Of a stretch of DNA of 64,000 nucleotides, positions 53,055-63,598 are shown one piece after another. Where the stretch lies: the NCBI GenBank assembly GCA_008694505.1, contig VZDJ01007755.1:6924711-6988710 (forward strand), in the 5' to 3' direction. Within the stretch, counting starts at the first letter, position 1, and every line of letters begins with the position of its first letter. The notes beneath the pieces were generated by a model, which saw only the letters and a list, made by a program, of their open reading frames with translations, ran no database searches and was not told the DNA's origin. Made by a program: the position numbers and the translations under genes. This DNA is from Cyanoderma ruficeps (taxonomy: Eukaryota; Chordata; Aves; Passeriformes; Timaliidae).

Positions 53055-53441
53055 GTGGCAGAGGTTTTACAATATTTACTTTATATGATAGGAGTTATAA
53101 GTGGAATTCTGTGTTGTCTGTTCAGCCTATTATGCAGATGGTGCTTGATTAAAATCTATTTTAAACTACAGCGATTACTGCAAGATAGTGTGCATAAAAC
53201 AGCTCTCCTAGCTCCATTAAAGGCTTTGGTACTATTGCAGTTTATTTTAAATATGCTTATAGACATTTTCCAGGTTCTCAAGGGACATTTAGATATCAAC
53301 GATGTGCCTTACTTGATAGTTTTAAATCCTACACTAGATATTCTTGTGATCTATTATGTGTGCAACATGGTTAATGTACACTTTTTTAAAGTGAAAGATT
53401 ATTGCTTTCTTGTGATAAATAAGTTAAATACATCACCATAA
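53055..53441 (+). other. 128-codon open frame in intron, probably not a gene
   Basis: An uninterrupted frame begins with ATG and is rich in Leu, Ile, Val and Phe, with two or three stretches that would score as membrane-spanning. No family is recognised. The base composition is as AT-rich as the surrounding intron, there is no clear promoter or poly-A signal placed for it, and hydrophobic composition follows directly from T-rich codons. It may be chance, or a noncoding element under constraint. It is recorded because it is among the longest ATG-started frames in the window. Confidence 0.2.
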
Positions 53442-54554
53442 TTAAGCAATAAGCCATGACAGGAGGTGGATTACCATGAGCTAACTACACCTCCAGGGAT
53501 TTTGAGGCACAAGTCTATGCCTAGCAGAATATATATGGTTTTTATTTTATTTTCCATCTGTCTCTTCTTTGGTGGTTAGAAGTGGAGTCTATGAAGCTGA
53601 TAGACTGATGGGAGCATAAGGTAGGCCATCATCTCAGCCATTTGCAAGGTTATTAGTACTGGAATTCTGGTATTCTTTTTATTTCGTTATTTTCATACAA
53701 GACAAACAGAATTTCCCCTGTGAGTACTCTGTTTTTATCAGTGGGTTTTGAAGTCTCTTGATCATTAAGGTTGGAGAATAAGTTTTTAGAGCTGTTCACA
53801 GAACAGCTTACCAGAAGGCACTTACACAAGTTTCTGTAGTATATCACCTAGTTTAAGGATAGTTGAAGTAATGTGGTATCCTAACCTACAGAGAACTTTC
53901 AAATCTCATTGGTTCAAAAACAAACTGAAAGGAGAATCTTAGCAAATCACATGAGTAAAATCTTAACTATAGAACTAATTATTTACAAGTCTTCTTGCCT
54001 ATGGAGTTTGCACTGGACTTCTGAAAAGTACAGACTAATGTTCTCAAATTAGAGCCCTAGTTAATTGCACTTTGACTGCTAGTTTTGTGTACTCTGTAGA
54101 ATTAAAAAATAGCGAGACAGAAAGCTGGATAATTTAATAAAGGGTAGCACAATTTTGGTTTTCCATATTTTCCAAATGTTGACAATAGGCTGCATGTCTA
54201 TTAACTTTTTATTGAAGTTGCAACTATTGTACATTATTCTCAGAAAAAAAGCAACTTCATTTTCAAGTTGTGGTCATCACTTTACTGCTGTTTTTAATAA
54301 GCCACAGAGATTCAGATTGTTCACTGTAGTCACTTGGGTTCTGTTGGATGCCACATAGTGAGGCATATAGGAAAATTAAAGTTATTTTTCTCAAAATGAG
54401 GATTTACAGCCATTTTCCTCATGCAGTTCCAATGATTTGAACACCTGTATCCTCCTGTGCCACTTGATATGGATTATTAAAAAATAATAATAGAAGGAAG
54501 TGAAAGAAGTCATGCCTAGTAGATCCTTAGCCTAGAGCATACCATTTATGCTCT

Positions 54555-54576
54555 TGATCTTCTCTTCTCTTCTCTT
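54555..54576 (+). repeat. TCTCT pentanucleotide repeat
   Basis: A short run of ttctc units (cttctcttctcttctcttg). It is a simple repeat. Confidence 0.75.
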
Positions 54577-54765
54577 GAAAATACTTATGATGCACAGTGC
54601 TTTGGTCATGCCAACAAAAGAAAAAAGCCTTTGTACCCACTTGTAAGATCACACACCATTTCTACAGTTACAGTAAATTAAGTGATCATATCAAGAAAAG
54701 CTACTTTGCCATGGAGCTCCAGTGTGTTGAAGAATCAGGTTATATTCCCTTTATGTGCTCATAAG

Positions 54766-55215
54766 TCGTTGAATCCTAGGATCATTTAGGTTGGAAAAGA
54801 CCTTTAAGATCATCGAGTCTAGTTGTTAACCTCACATTTCTCCACATTTCCTCACATGTGACCAGGAGCCACATCTACACATCACTTAAATGTCTCCAGG
54901 GAGAGAGGCTCCACCACTTCCTTGGGCAGCCTGTTCCAATGCTTTACAATCTTTTTGGTGAAGAATTTTTTCCTAATATCCAATCTAAACTTCCCCAGGG
55001 GCAACTTGAGCCCATTTCTTCTGATTCTATGGCTTGTAACTTGGGTTAAGAGACCAACACTCACCTTGATACAACCTTCTTTCAAGCAGTTTTAGAGTGA
55101 AAAGGTCTCTCCTGAGCCGCCTTTTCTCCAAGCTAAACAACCCCTGTTTCCTCAGCTGCTCCTCACAAGACTTGAGCTCCAGACCCTTCACCAGCTTCAT
55201 TAGGAAAATAGGGTG
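54766..55215 (-). repeat. CR1 LINE fragment, 3' end, minus orientation, best preserved copy
   Basis: The left end reads aatcctaggatcatttaggt, then ttggaaaagacctttaagat, the reversed CR1 3' terminus. Landmarks continue to about 55215: cagcctgttccaatgcttta, cctaatatccaatctaaact, gtctctcctgagccgccttt and cagctgctcctcacaagact. On the minus strand the peptide VKHWNRLPKEVVEPLSLETF is the end of the reverse-transcriptase ORF. Relative to the usual CR1 3' end it lacks or has scrambled a short stretch near 54830-54870. About 450 bases remain of an element several kilobases long, so it is 5'-truncated and inactive. Its low divergence suggests a younger insertion than the others. Confidence 0.92.
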
Positions 55216-56012
55216 CTTTGGTGTTTGCACAAATGCTCATGTGCAGGGCTTTTTCCAGGTGATGCATAAATAAGGCACATGAGCTTTCCTCCATACACCA
55301 TTCCTCTTTCACTCCTTTCCTCAAATCATTTGCTTTTATATGAGCAGATATAAAACTACTCAGCTAAATCCAGATAGGTCAAAACTGATCCTTTAAAGGT
55401 CTCTGAACTGTCTATACTGGTAAAGGTTTGTTTCTTCAGACTTTAGTTAGAAGGTGTGTAGGGAAATGTCTGTAACTTGAATTACTTGGTTCACAACCAG
55501 ATTTTCTTCAAAGTCCCTGGAAGATGTACCACCAGCTGTAGAAGAAATTGATTTGAACAATTGTCTGGGGTCATTCTGGGGAAGGACGAGAATAAGCAAA
55601 AGATAGAAATGACAATGTTCCTGCTGTCTGCAGGTGATTCATGTTACAGAACTGATACTCAGGTTATAGAGAAATTAATTTCATTTGAATTTTCTCATTA
55701 TTTTCTTGTTAAAGCCACTCGCAATAAAACTTAGAAAAGGTGAAAAGATGACCAGAGATTATAGCAATTATATGAAAGAGAAATATAAAGTATTTAAGGG
55801 AAAAAATAGCATTATCCAAAAATACTTACAGTGAATTTTATACATGTGACTAATGCAGATAGTATCAACATGTGGATTATCAAAGATAACAGCAAAGGTT
55901 CCATTTCTGCATGCAAAATCCAAAGTTTTTGCGTCACAGAGGCTGTAACAGTGGTTGGAATGAATTAAACTGGCTCTTTTTTTTATAGTACTTTCCTAAT
56001 TTTATGTTACAG

Positions 56013-56243
56013 GTCAACGGTGGCGAGAAGAGACCTGCTTCAGATATAGGAAAGAAACCCAAAACTCCCAAAAAGAAGAAGAAGAAGGACCCAAATGAGC
56101 CACAGAAGCCTGTGTCTGCCTATGCTTTATTCTTTCGAGACACTCAGGCAGCCATCAAGGGCCAAAACCCCAATGCTACTTTTGGTGAAGTCTCTAAAAT
56201 TGTAGCTTCAATGTGGGACGGCTTAGGAGAAGAACAAAAACAG
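56013..56243 (+). CDS. TOX: TOX coding exon C: nuclear localisation signal and HMG-box helices 1-2 (77 codons)
   Basis: The exon follows the acceptor ttttatgttacag and ends before gtacaa at 56244. It is 231 bases, phase 0 at both ends. The protein begins [11 protein letters not shown]; residues 14-25 are the basic cluster [12 protein letters not shown], the nuclear localisation signal; the HMG box starts at about residue 30 with [12 protein letters not shown] and runs to the end, [20 protein letters not shown]. The box has the expected aromatic and Trp residues (Tyr and Phe in helix 1, Trp in MWDGL) for bending DNA in the minor groove. Helix 3 (the VYKKKTEAAKKEYL part in other species) is in the next exon, outside the window. 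Only two changes from human are seen from memory (Ile to Val at residue 1, Met to Ile at residue 12), both outside the box. A stop follows five codons into the intron. Human residues about 232-308. Confidence 0.97.
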
Positions 56244-58462
56244 GTACAATGTGTGCTGTAGCTTAGAGGCTTTGTTTCAGGAAAGTGTTATCAGGGTCAT
56301 CTCTGCACTGTAGGCAGCTTCTTTCGTTAGCCAGGATGAAACTTGAATATCTGCCATCTCAGGAACATGATTTAAAGAGACTGAGATAAGGAGAGTATAA
56401 TTTTATTTCATCTATATGAAACTACTAAAAGAGTTTACCTTGTTTTGGGATGTGGCACAAGTTTTAGGATTATAATTAGGAATGTTTTATGCTGAAATCT
56501 GTGGGCCTAGGATTTTACAATGTCATTGCCCCGTATGTGAAACTGCCATGTAAGAAGACCTTGCTGCCAAATCTATGCAGTGGGACCTGGCTGAGCTCCC
56601 ACTTGCAGATGTTTCCCTTCCCCACGATCCCATGATGCCAGAAGTGAAGCTGGGCTCACATTTGCTCCCAAACCACCTGGATTTTGTGAAAGAATGATGT
56701 TAATGATGTGTTGACTCAAAGAGACCTAGGGTGTATGCTGACAATGGCAGCCTCTAGATATATGTGGGCTGTGGAAATCACTTCCCAAGGTTACTTCTGC
56801 CATCCATGGAAAGCCTTGGCTCTGCAACAAGGCCAGCAGAACTGGACCTGAAACTTTGCAGAAATCCTTCCAAGTCAGTCAAAGCTGTGTAAAAGTGGGC
56901 AGCTCTGGAAGCTCATTACATGTAAGTGGTGAGAGCTGGCAATTACCATCGATCCTCACTGTAGCATACCATTGCTCTTCTGTTCTTATTAGTTGCATTT
57001 TTACTAACTGCCGACAGAATGCACTGTATTGATAAGGAATAGGAACTTTAAGAAAGCAGCAGATATGGAAGGAAAGGATGTGCTGGGTGAGTTTTATTGG
57101 CTACAGGAGACCTGGATTTGGGTTGATGTTAGCACAAAGAGTGGAAAAGTACTGGGAATGAACTGAATCTCATTCATTCATACACTGTTATTACAAAATT
57201 ACAGTTAAAAACCAAAGGATTAACAAAAACTTTTTAATGATTTTTTTTGGTATGTAGAATTATTTGGGCTTGAGAAAAAAAAAAAAGGCTACTTTGCTAA
57301 TAACTGGGTGGTGTAGGTACATCTAGATCCTTGTTAAAGATACCAGTGTAAAAAGAATCAAGATTTGGCAGTCACTGACTAGCTAGAAAAAAAAAAGCTT
57401 CTTTTATCTAGTATCCACCAATGAATAAGGTCAGTGTTTGGAAGGTTTAGATGGAGGAAAGATAACTTTCTGAACACAGGGATCAGAAAAGTGTCACTTG
57501 GACTGGCACATTAGAGTTATTTTCTTGTGTTGTGTCTTTCTTTTTTTAATATGCCCAGCAAAAGCCAACCTAAAAGACTCTAAAAAATGCACATTTTCTT
57601 CGAGCTTGTCATGCGAGTACTACCACTGAAGTATTAAAACCCTTCCATAGAAATGTGTAAGAAAAGTGCATGAAACCCTAAATTTCCATCTTTTCAATTT
57701 CCTATCCATGATTGAGAGCAAAATTTGAATAAGTCCTATGCTGTAGGAGCAGAACAAAATTTATTTTCCTTATCTCTGTTGTCATTAATTTAAGTTGAAA
57801 CACAGATGAATGATGTGTTATGGAATCCATATGACACACGCATGTAAAAATGGCTGCAACTATGTTTTTTAAGCCAATTCTTTAAAGATTGGGTTAGCAT
57901 ATCTTTCTGGCTTTTTGACTCATTTTGCCTATTCATTATCATCTATTAAGCACATTTTTAAAATTCCAGGCCCAAGCCCTTTCTAATCTAACACTACAAA
58001 AATAATAAAAGATAGTCCCCATTTAAAAAAAAAAGCCAATCCTATTTTCTAGAATAAATTTAAACTCATTTTTTATTCCATTAGGGATCTAATAGTACAA
58101 AGTAATGGTTACAAGACATCTTAACTGACTGGATAGTCTGTATTTTAAAGGCCTGATTTTTCAGATCCAGAGCATTAGTAACTGCTATGAAACCCATGTC
58201 TTTGGTAGGAAAATTGGACTCTAAAAATACAAATGATTAATGTAGCATTTGGTATTTGGCATTGAAGAAGCTTCAGAAATTCAAAAATAGTTAAATAAAG
58301 AAACAATAACATCATTAGAGGTCTACTTTATTGATGAATTATACTTGCTGAAAAGGATTCAATTATCATAAAGCTTCTGGCTTATGTTTTGGAAGCTAAT
58401 GCTTATTCTGGAATTTAAATAGAAATATGTTTCCAAATTATGTTTCCTGAATTGGAACTCCT

Positions 58463-58482
58463 TTTACTATTTAAATAGTAAA
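58463..58482. repeat. Perfect 20-bp palindrome without spacer
   Basis: The ten bases tttactattt (58463-58472) are followed immediately by their exact reverse complement. It is wholly AT-rich apart from one C and one G. No flanking element was recognised. Confidence 0.85.
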
Positions 58483-59834
58483 TATAAATGAATCAGAAAG
58501 TAGAATATAATGCAGCTATTGAGAAAGAAGAATAGCCTCATGTTTTCATGCTAAAATGAAATCTTTTATTCCTATGATCTGAGCCAATTTTTCTGAAATG
58601 CATAGAATTCTTCTTGTTTATTCTTGAAGATTGACCACTGAATAAATAAAAGTATAGAAACTCAGTACAATAATGACCTAAGGGCAGTATGTGTATGTCC
58701 AAGACTTTGCAACAAAATTTTGATAACCTGGCATATTAAACTGCAGCTTGAAAAGCTTTGTGCAATAACCACATACGTTTTTCAAACTGTGAAGAACTAG
58801 GAAAGTGTTGTTTGAGAAAATAGGATTTGAATGACAAAAAAGGAAATGCTGTTATGAACTAGCTGATGGTGGGTGCCTTACTGAGGTTAGGGGAGGGTTA
58901 TGCTTAAAATGGATTGCACTCTGATACTCTTTTCATGAGAATAATGCAATTTACTAGGCTAAAACAGATACCAATGTACTTCCCTCTTATTTTATCATAT
59001 GAAGACATTTGAATTTTTGAATCATATGTTCCCATTAATTTCTGTGTGTAAAAGGCCCGTTTGCAAACACTGCTGGTGTGTGCCTGTATTTTGTTTGTTC
59101 AAATTGATCTACACAGAGTCTAGAAGTTAAAGGGAATTGAGTGGTCGTGGTGGACTTCTCAAATTCCTGATAGAATACAATAATTATACATGATCAGAAG
59201 CAGGCCCTGTGCATTTTCCTTCATTTTTCACTGTAAATGTTTTCTAAAATTGTTCAGATTAATAAAACTGTGAATGGCAGGCAGCTGTAGCAGTAGTATA
59301 TTGAGGTACATCCTCCTCAATGCTCTAGCCATAGCACTGGGATTTTTTTTTCCCAGTGACTTTTCCAGTGCCTCTCCTATGATCACAAACACTGTTTTTT
59401 CCTTAGTACTATACTTCTGTGCTTCCCATTTCTATAGCTTATCTATGTACATCATTGTCCTTTGCACACTTTTTTACTGCAAAGGGAAGATAAACAGCCC
59501 CTAGGAAAGAGGGATCAGCATGCTAAATGGTTGAGTCTCTGGCTTTCAGACAGAACACTGGTTTAAACTGGGTAAAAAGGCTATTTAGGTCATTTTCTGT
59601 CCTTAGATGAAAAAGGAAAGTAATTTTAAATCAGTACCAGATGTGCATGTACTAAATGAACCTTAAGTTTCTAATTGGAGTCCTAGTAAAGCTGTAATAG
59701 ATGTGGCAAATTACAAACAAAATGTTCTTGTTTACTTTAGTGTAACTTTAAAACTTCAGCCAAAGACCTTAATAAATGTTCTGTTATTCTAAAAATGGAA
59801 TTGAATGTCTATTCAACATTCAACAAAATTAATC

Positions 59835-59892
59835 TCTGGTGTAACTTCAGTGACTTAACTGGAATTCAAGTAGGAATTAATTTGTCCTCATC
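59835..59892. repeat. Possible relic of an ancient amniote palindromic repeat
   Basis: The core ctctggtgtaacttcagtga, followed by cttaactggaattcaagt and aattaatttgtcc, resembles a repeat I remember from reptile genomes with the palindromic core tggtgtaactccattgactt, aatggagttacaccag and flanks like gaatttggccc. The resemblance covers both arms but with many changes, and I cannot name the family with certainty. Confidence 0.35.
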
Positions 59893-59915
59893 TGAACAGC
59901 TTAGTGTGCATACTT

Positions 59916-59948
59916 GTGTGTGTGTGTATGTGTTCCTGTGTGTTTGCT
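59916..59948 (+). repeat. TG dinucleotide repeat, interrupted
   Basis: About six tg units are followed by atgtgttcc and a further tgtgtgtttg. It is a short simple repeat. Confidence 0.75.
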
Positions 59949-60699
59949 TCAACATTGTGCTGGTCCTGCAGCTGGGAGAAGGAGGGATTCACCCCAGGCA
60001 CCCCAAACTTAGCAATCAGAAGAAGCAGGTGAAACGACTGTTTGAGTGCTGTGACAGATGCTTTCTTTCAGGCTGCATAATTCATAGACAGTAATATTAG
60101 CTGCAACAGTTCAGCTCAATAGCAACACCTCATTATTTTATCCCTCAGTATTTATTCCTATGGTTGACACCTCATGAAATTACTGTTAATGTGTTTATAT
60201 AAGGGCAGATCTGACACAAGTGGGAAGAATTTAATTTCCCACTCATTCTTTCCTGCTGATGTGTCCTCTTCCCTGGTAGAAGTGGCAAGTGTAAATAGTT
60301 AATTTGCTTCAATTATGAGCCTGTCCTGCTAAATTAGAAGCAGCAGGAATATGAAGAGCCAGAATTATACATATGAGGCAGCTGACAAATCCTCCGAGCT
60401 CACAAAATCAAATCATTTACTCCTCATTGGTGCTCAAAGACCCAATAGATAAAACATGCAGTTTATCCTTTAACATCTGATGGAACTTGGATTGTATGTT
60501 ACCAATACTTATGTAAAACTAAGTCCCTATGCATTAGTGTCAATGTTTGTAATGCTTTTATGATTTTCACTATAACCCATAAGCTTTCAGGGGTTTTAAT
60601 TTTGTCTCTAAAAGTAGCCCAGACTGATTTGGGCATGAAAAATAACAAAGTGTGTATTATAAGTTTCTCTTTTGACTACAGGGATGTTTTAGACATAGC

Positions 60700-61080
60700 A
60701 GCACATTATCCACAGCTGGGATGAACCGGGTAGATCAGGAGGGTGTTTACACCCTCCTGAGTGTAATGCTAGCCAACACCTCATATCTCCACAGCTTCTG
60801 CCATGATATGAGACACCACAAGTCAGATCAAAGTGGATCCAAGGTCAGTGTTTCAAGAGGTCTTGGCTCCACGTGTCCTCTGGGAACACCCAACCTAAAT
60901 CCTCCTTCCCAGGGTGCAACGGTGTCCCATCCCTTGACATGACAAATGGGATCATCCACCCCATGGCTGGGAGAGCCAGCATGTCCCAATTGCCATGTAT
61001 GTGGGTGCCCCGTGCCAGGATGTCAGACAATTCAGGGGACTGGATGCTGAAACAGCTTCAGAAGATGTGCAGACCGTGAG
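60700..61080. other. GC-richer intron patch, content unknown
   Basis: This patch begins near the inverted repeat at 60735 and contains overlapping open frames of 61-73 codons on both strands. Sequence such as cccatggctgggagagccag does not match any gene or repeat I recognise. It may be an unrecognised old insertion or simply a compositional fluctuation. Confidence 0.35.
60735..60760. repeat. Perfect inverted repeat, 12-bp GC-containing arms, 2-base spacer
   Basis: The arm tcaggagggtgt (60735-60746) is exactly complementary to 60749-60760, with tt between. Seven of the twelve bases of each arm are G or C, so as RNA it would fold into a stable hairpin with a small loop formed by opening the innermost pairs. 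No run of T follows and this is a vertebrate intron, so a bacterial-type terminator is excluded. It sits at the left edge of a GC-richer patch. Confidence 0.85.
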
Positions 61081-61739
61081 GTCAAAGTAGTCAATAGCAT
61101 TTTGAAAACAAATTTTCAATTTCTTCTCTTATATATGCTGATATACTCACACAGACATTTGTTTATTTATCTCTTATTCTCCCGTTAAAAACCCTTACTT
61201 GCTCTGTGCTAATGAAGCAATCTCCAAGGAATAACTAGCACACTTGTAAGAGGATAAGAATGTACTTCTAGTTCAGTAGATAAACAACCACACAAGGTTT
61301 AGCTTTGTTTTATTTTTGTAAACGAGAATGGGAAGAGAAGGCACAGATGTGTGCACACTGCCAAAGTGAAATATAGGCAAAATGGATTCTGGAACAGGCA
61401 CAACAGACAGCAACCTTACATCTCTCCTCCCAGCTACCTGCATCAGCAATGTTGCTTTCACCAGTGTTGCATCTTAGGTATGTTTGGGAGATACCCTGTT
61501 TTTCTTCACAAATTTCTATATTGCAATTGCATCTCTGCCCTTTGAAGGACTAGACTGTGGTGTCAAGATTTCAAAACAACTGATCTTCATCCTGGTGTAT
61601 TCTCCTTCTTCCTTCCTCTGAAAGCATCTGGGCCTAATGAGCTGGAACACAAATGGGCCAATAATAGACACATACTAAGTGCAGATACAACTCATGTCTT
61701 TGGACCTATATGTAAATTTATACCTTCAGGTTTTTTTAT

Positions 61740-61870
61740 AGCCCTGGCTTCTACATGGCCAGTCCTTGAACCCCTTCACTTCTATTGACTTCAGAGGGGA
61801 GAAGTATCAGGCCCTCTGGGGGCACTGAAGTCACAGGGAACATCAGACACCCCCTGCTCAGGGTAAATTT
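61740..61870. repeat. Possible ancient amniote repeat relic
   Basis: The segment ttctattgacttcagagggg followed by gaagtatcaggccctctggg resembles the motif attgacttcaatgggagc then ggatcaggccc that is common in old repeats of turtles, crocodilians and birds. A few dozen bases of similarity are visible, too little to assign a family. Confidence 0.3.
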
Positions 61871-62329
61871 CTAACATCCATTTGGAGCACACAACAAACA
61901 TGGCTCCTAGAGAAATATTGCACAAGGCCCCTGAGTTATGAAATGTTGACTTTAAATTCACTCCGCCTTCTTATTTTACTTGGAAGCAGCTTGGCCAAAA
62001 GGACCCTGGATTTCAAATATTGCTGTAGCAATGTGCATAAATAATAGCCTTAATTTTAATCTTACTCTTCTTCCCCAGCTTTTAGCCATACATTTGATTT
62101 CAATAGGAACATGACTTTTGCATGTCATTTGCATTCAAAACTGGATTTAAGCCCAATTATTATACCTCCATTCAGGCTCACGTCCTTATTTTTTTAAAAA
62201 GAGTACCAACAGGTAGAAATAATCACCATACATTTAATGTCACTTGTTTTGTACTCAACTTTCATCCAACATGCTTTTGATGAAGTGTACAGTCCTGCTC
62301 CTGTAAGCTGAAAGCATCAAGACTATGAG

Positions 62330-62425
62330 GTCAGATTTAGGCCTCACGCAAATGGCTGCGATTTCCAGTGTTCTCCATAGAGTCTCATTGTTTGTGCTAG
62401 AGCTGAATTTGGCCTGTGATCTTTC
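62330..62425. repeat. Possible ancient amniote repeat relic
   Basis: The segment runs from gtcagatttaggcctcacgc to agagctgaatttggcctgtg and contains tccatagagtctcattg in the middle. The gaatttggcc and agatttaggcc motifs are of the type seen at the ends of old sauropsid repeats. The assignment is tentative. Confidence 0.3.
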
Positions 62426-63581
62426 TCCCACATGCCAGAAAGAATTCTTTCCCCTAAGCCTCTAATATGTCATCAGTATCTTTTCCATGCTCTGCAGTCA
62501 GAGACTACTGAGCCATATAGCTTGCCCTGGGCCTCTTTGTTACTGTATGTACTTAGATTAAAAATCAAATGGTAACATATTTCAACGTCCATTAAGCAAT
62601 TCTGAGGAGCTTTTTTTTCCTGACTGCTGTGGGAATATCTTTCTCCATATTTCAGAGGAGTGTGTGCAGCTCTAGGTGCCTTTGCTGGAAAATCGGGAGA
62701 TTAAAACTAGAGATATGTCTCCCACTTGGAAAAAAATACAAGTTTTCTCTATAAGCCGACATATTTAGGGCCAGGAATGACAATCTGAATGTGGAATTTA
62801 ATTCTGGATTGGAGCCTACTGTATTTTATCAGATGACATTCCTGTAACTGTAGTCCGTGAAAATGACACTCCCATGGGATATAACACTGCAGAGACCAAG
62901 AATACAAAATCAGTCATGTTGCTTTTTGATTTACTGTTTTTTGCATATACTGTTTTGTGGGGTTTCTGGAACACGTCTACGAAAACAAATGTGGGCACTT
63001 TCACATCATTTTAAAAAGAAAAATAAAACTCTCTTGCAAGTCTCAGCTCTAAGGAGATATCCACAAGATAAACAGAAAACTTCCCTTTCTTTGTCATCCT
63101 TGTACCATCTATTTAGCCAAAGCCAGGGAAGTAGCATGGTTCATTTCAATTGGCTTTGTCAGCTAGGAGACACAGAGCTTTTGCAGATTTCCATGAAACA
63201 CAAATTCTGAAAGTCTCTTTTTCTCCAAAAATTATGAGTCAGTTACTGTCTCCAAGTCTAGTATCATTTCTAGTAACAAAGGGGACTGTAGTCGCAAGCA
63301 ATAGTTTTCCATTAGCACCTGATAGTCAAAACTGAGGATGCAGTTGCAGACATCTGAGTGCCTGTTTTGGTTCTTTTGATGGCTGGGGGAAGGGAGATCT
63401 GTTCCCCTCAGGCAATAAGGGTGGAAGCCATAAGCAACAGGGCAGTAATCTCACGGCCTAGTGTGTTGTGATGTGTTGATAATCCTCCACAAGAAAGTTG
63501 AGAGGAAGTTCATTGTGAAAAAACGGCTAGCCAGAACAAAAACCTGGTTTAAGACATTACAAATATACTTCAACTATGTGC

Positions 63582-63598
63582 ATATATATATATATATA
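63582..63598 (+). repeat. TA dinucleotide run
   Basis: About eight uninterrupted at units. It is a short microsatellite. Confidence 0.85.

Larger units (their letters stand above)
49248..56012 (+). other. TOX intron between exons B and C, 6.8 kb
   Basis: The intron runs from gtaggc to the acceptor ttatgttacag, with a plausible branch-point sequence (tcctaat) about 15 bases upstream of the exon. It holds a 21-bp tandem duplication at 50089-50130, a degraded CR1-like end at 51060-51200, a TCTCT run near 54555-54575 and the best preserved CR1 copy at 54766-55215. A 128-codon open frame at 53055-53441 is discussed under findings. The rest is unique AT-rich sequence. Confidence 0.9.

Noticed and set aside
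54882..55230. Overlapping minus-strand frames of 67 codons each
   Set aside because: Both are remnants of CR1 coding sequence.
62857..63210. 117-codon open frame on the plus strand
   Set aside because: No recognisable family; another frame on the opposite strand overlaps it, and composition equals that of the surrounding intron.
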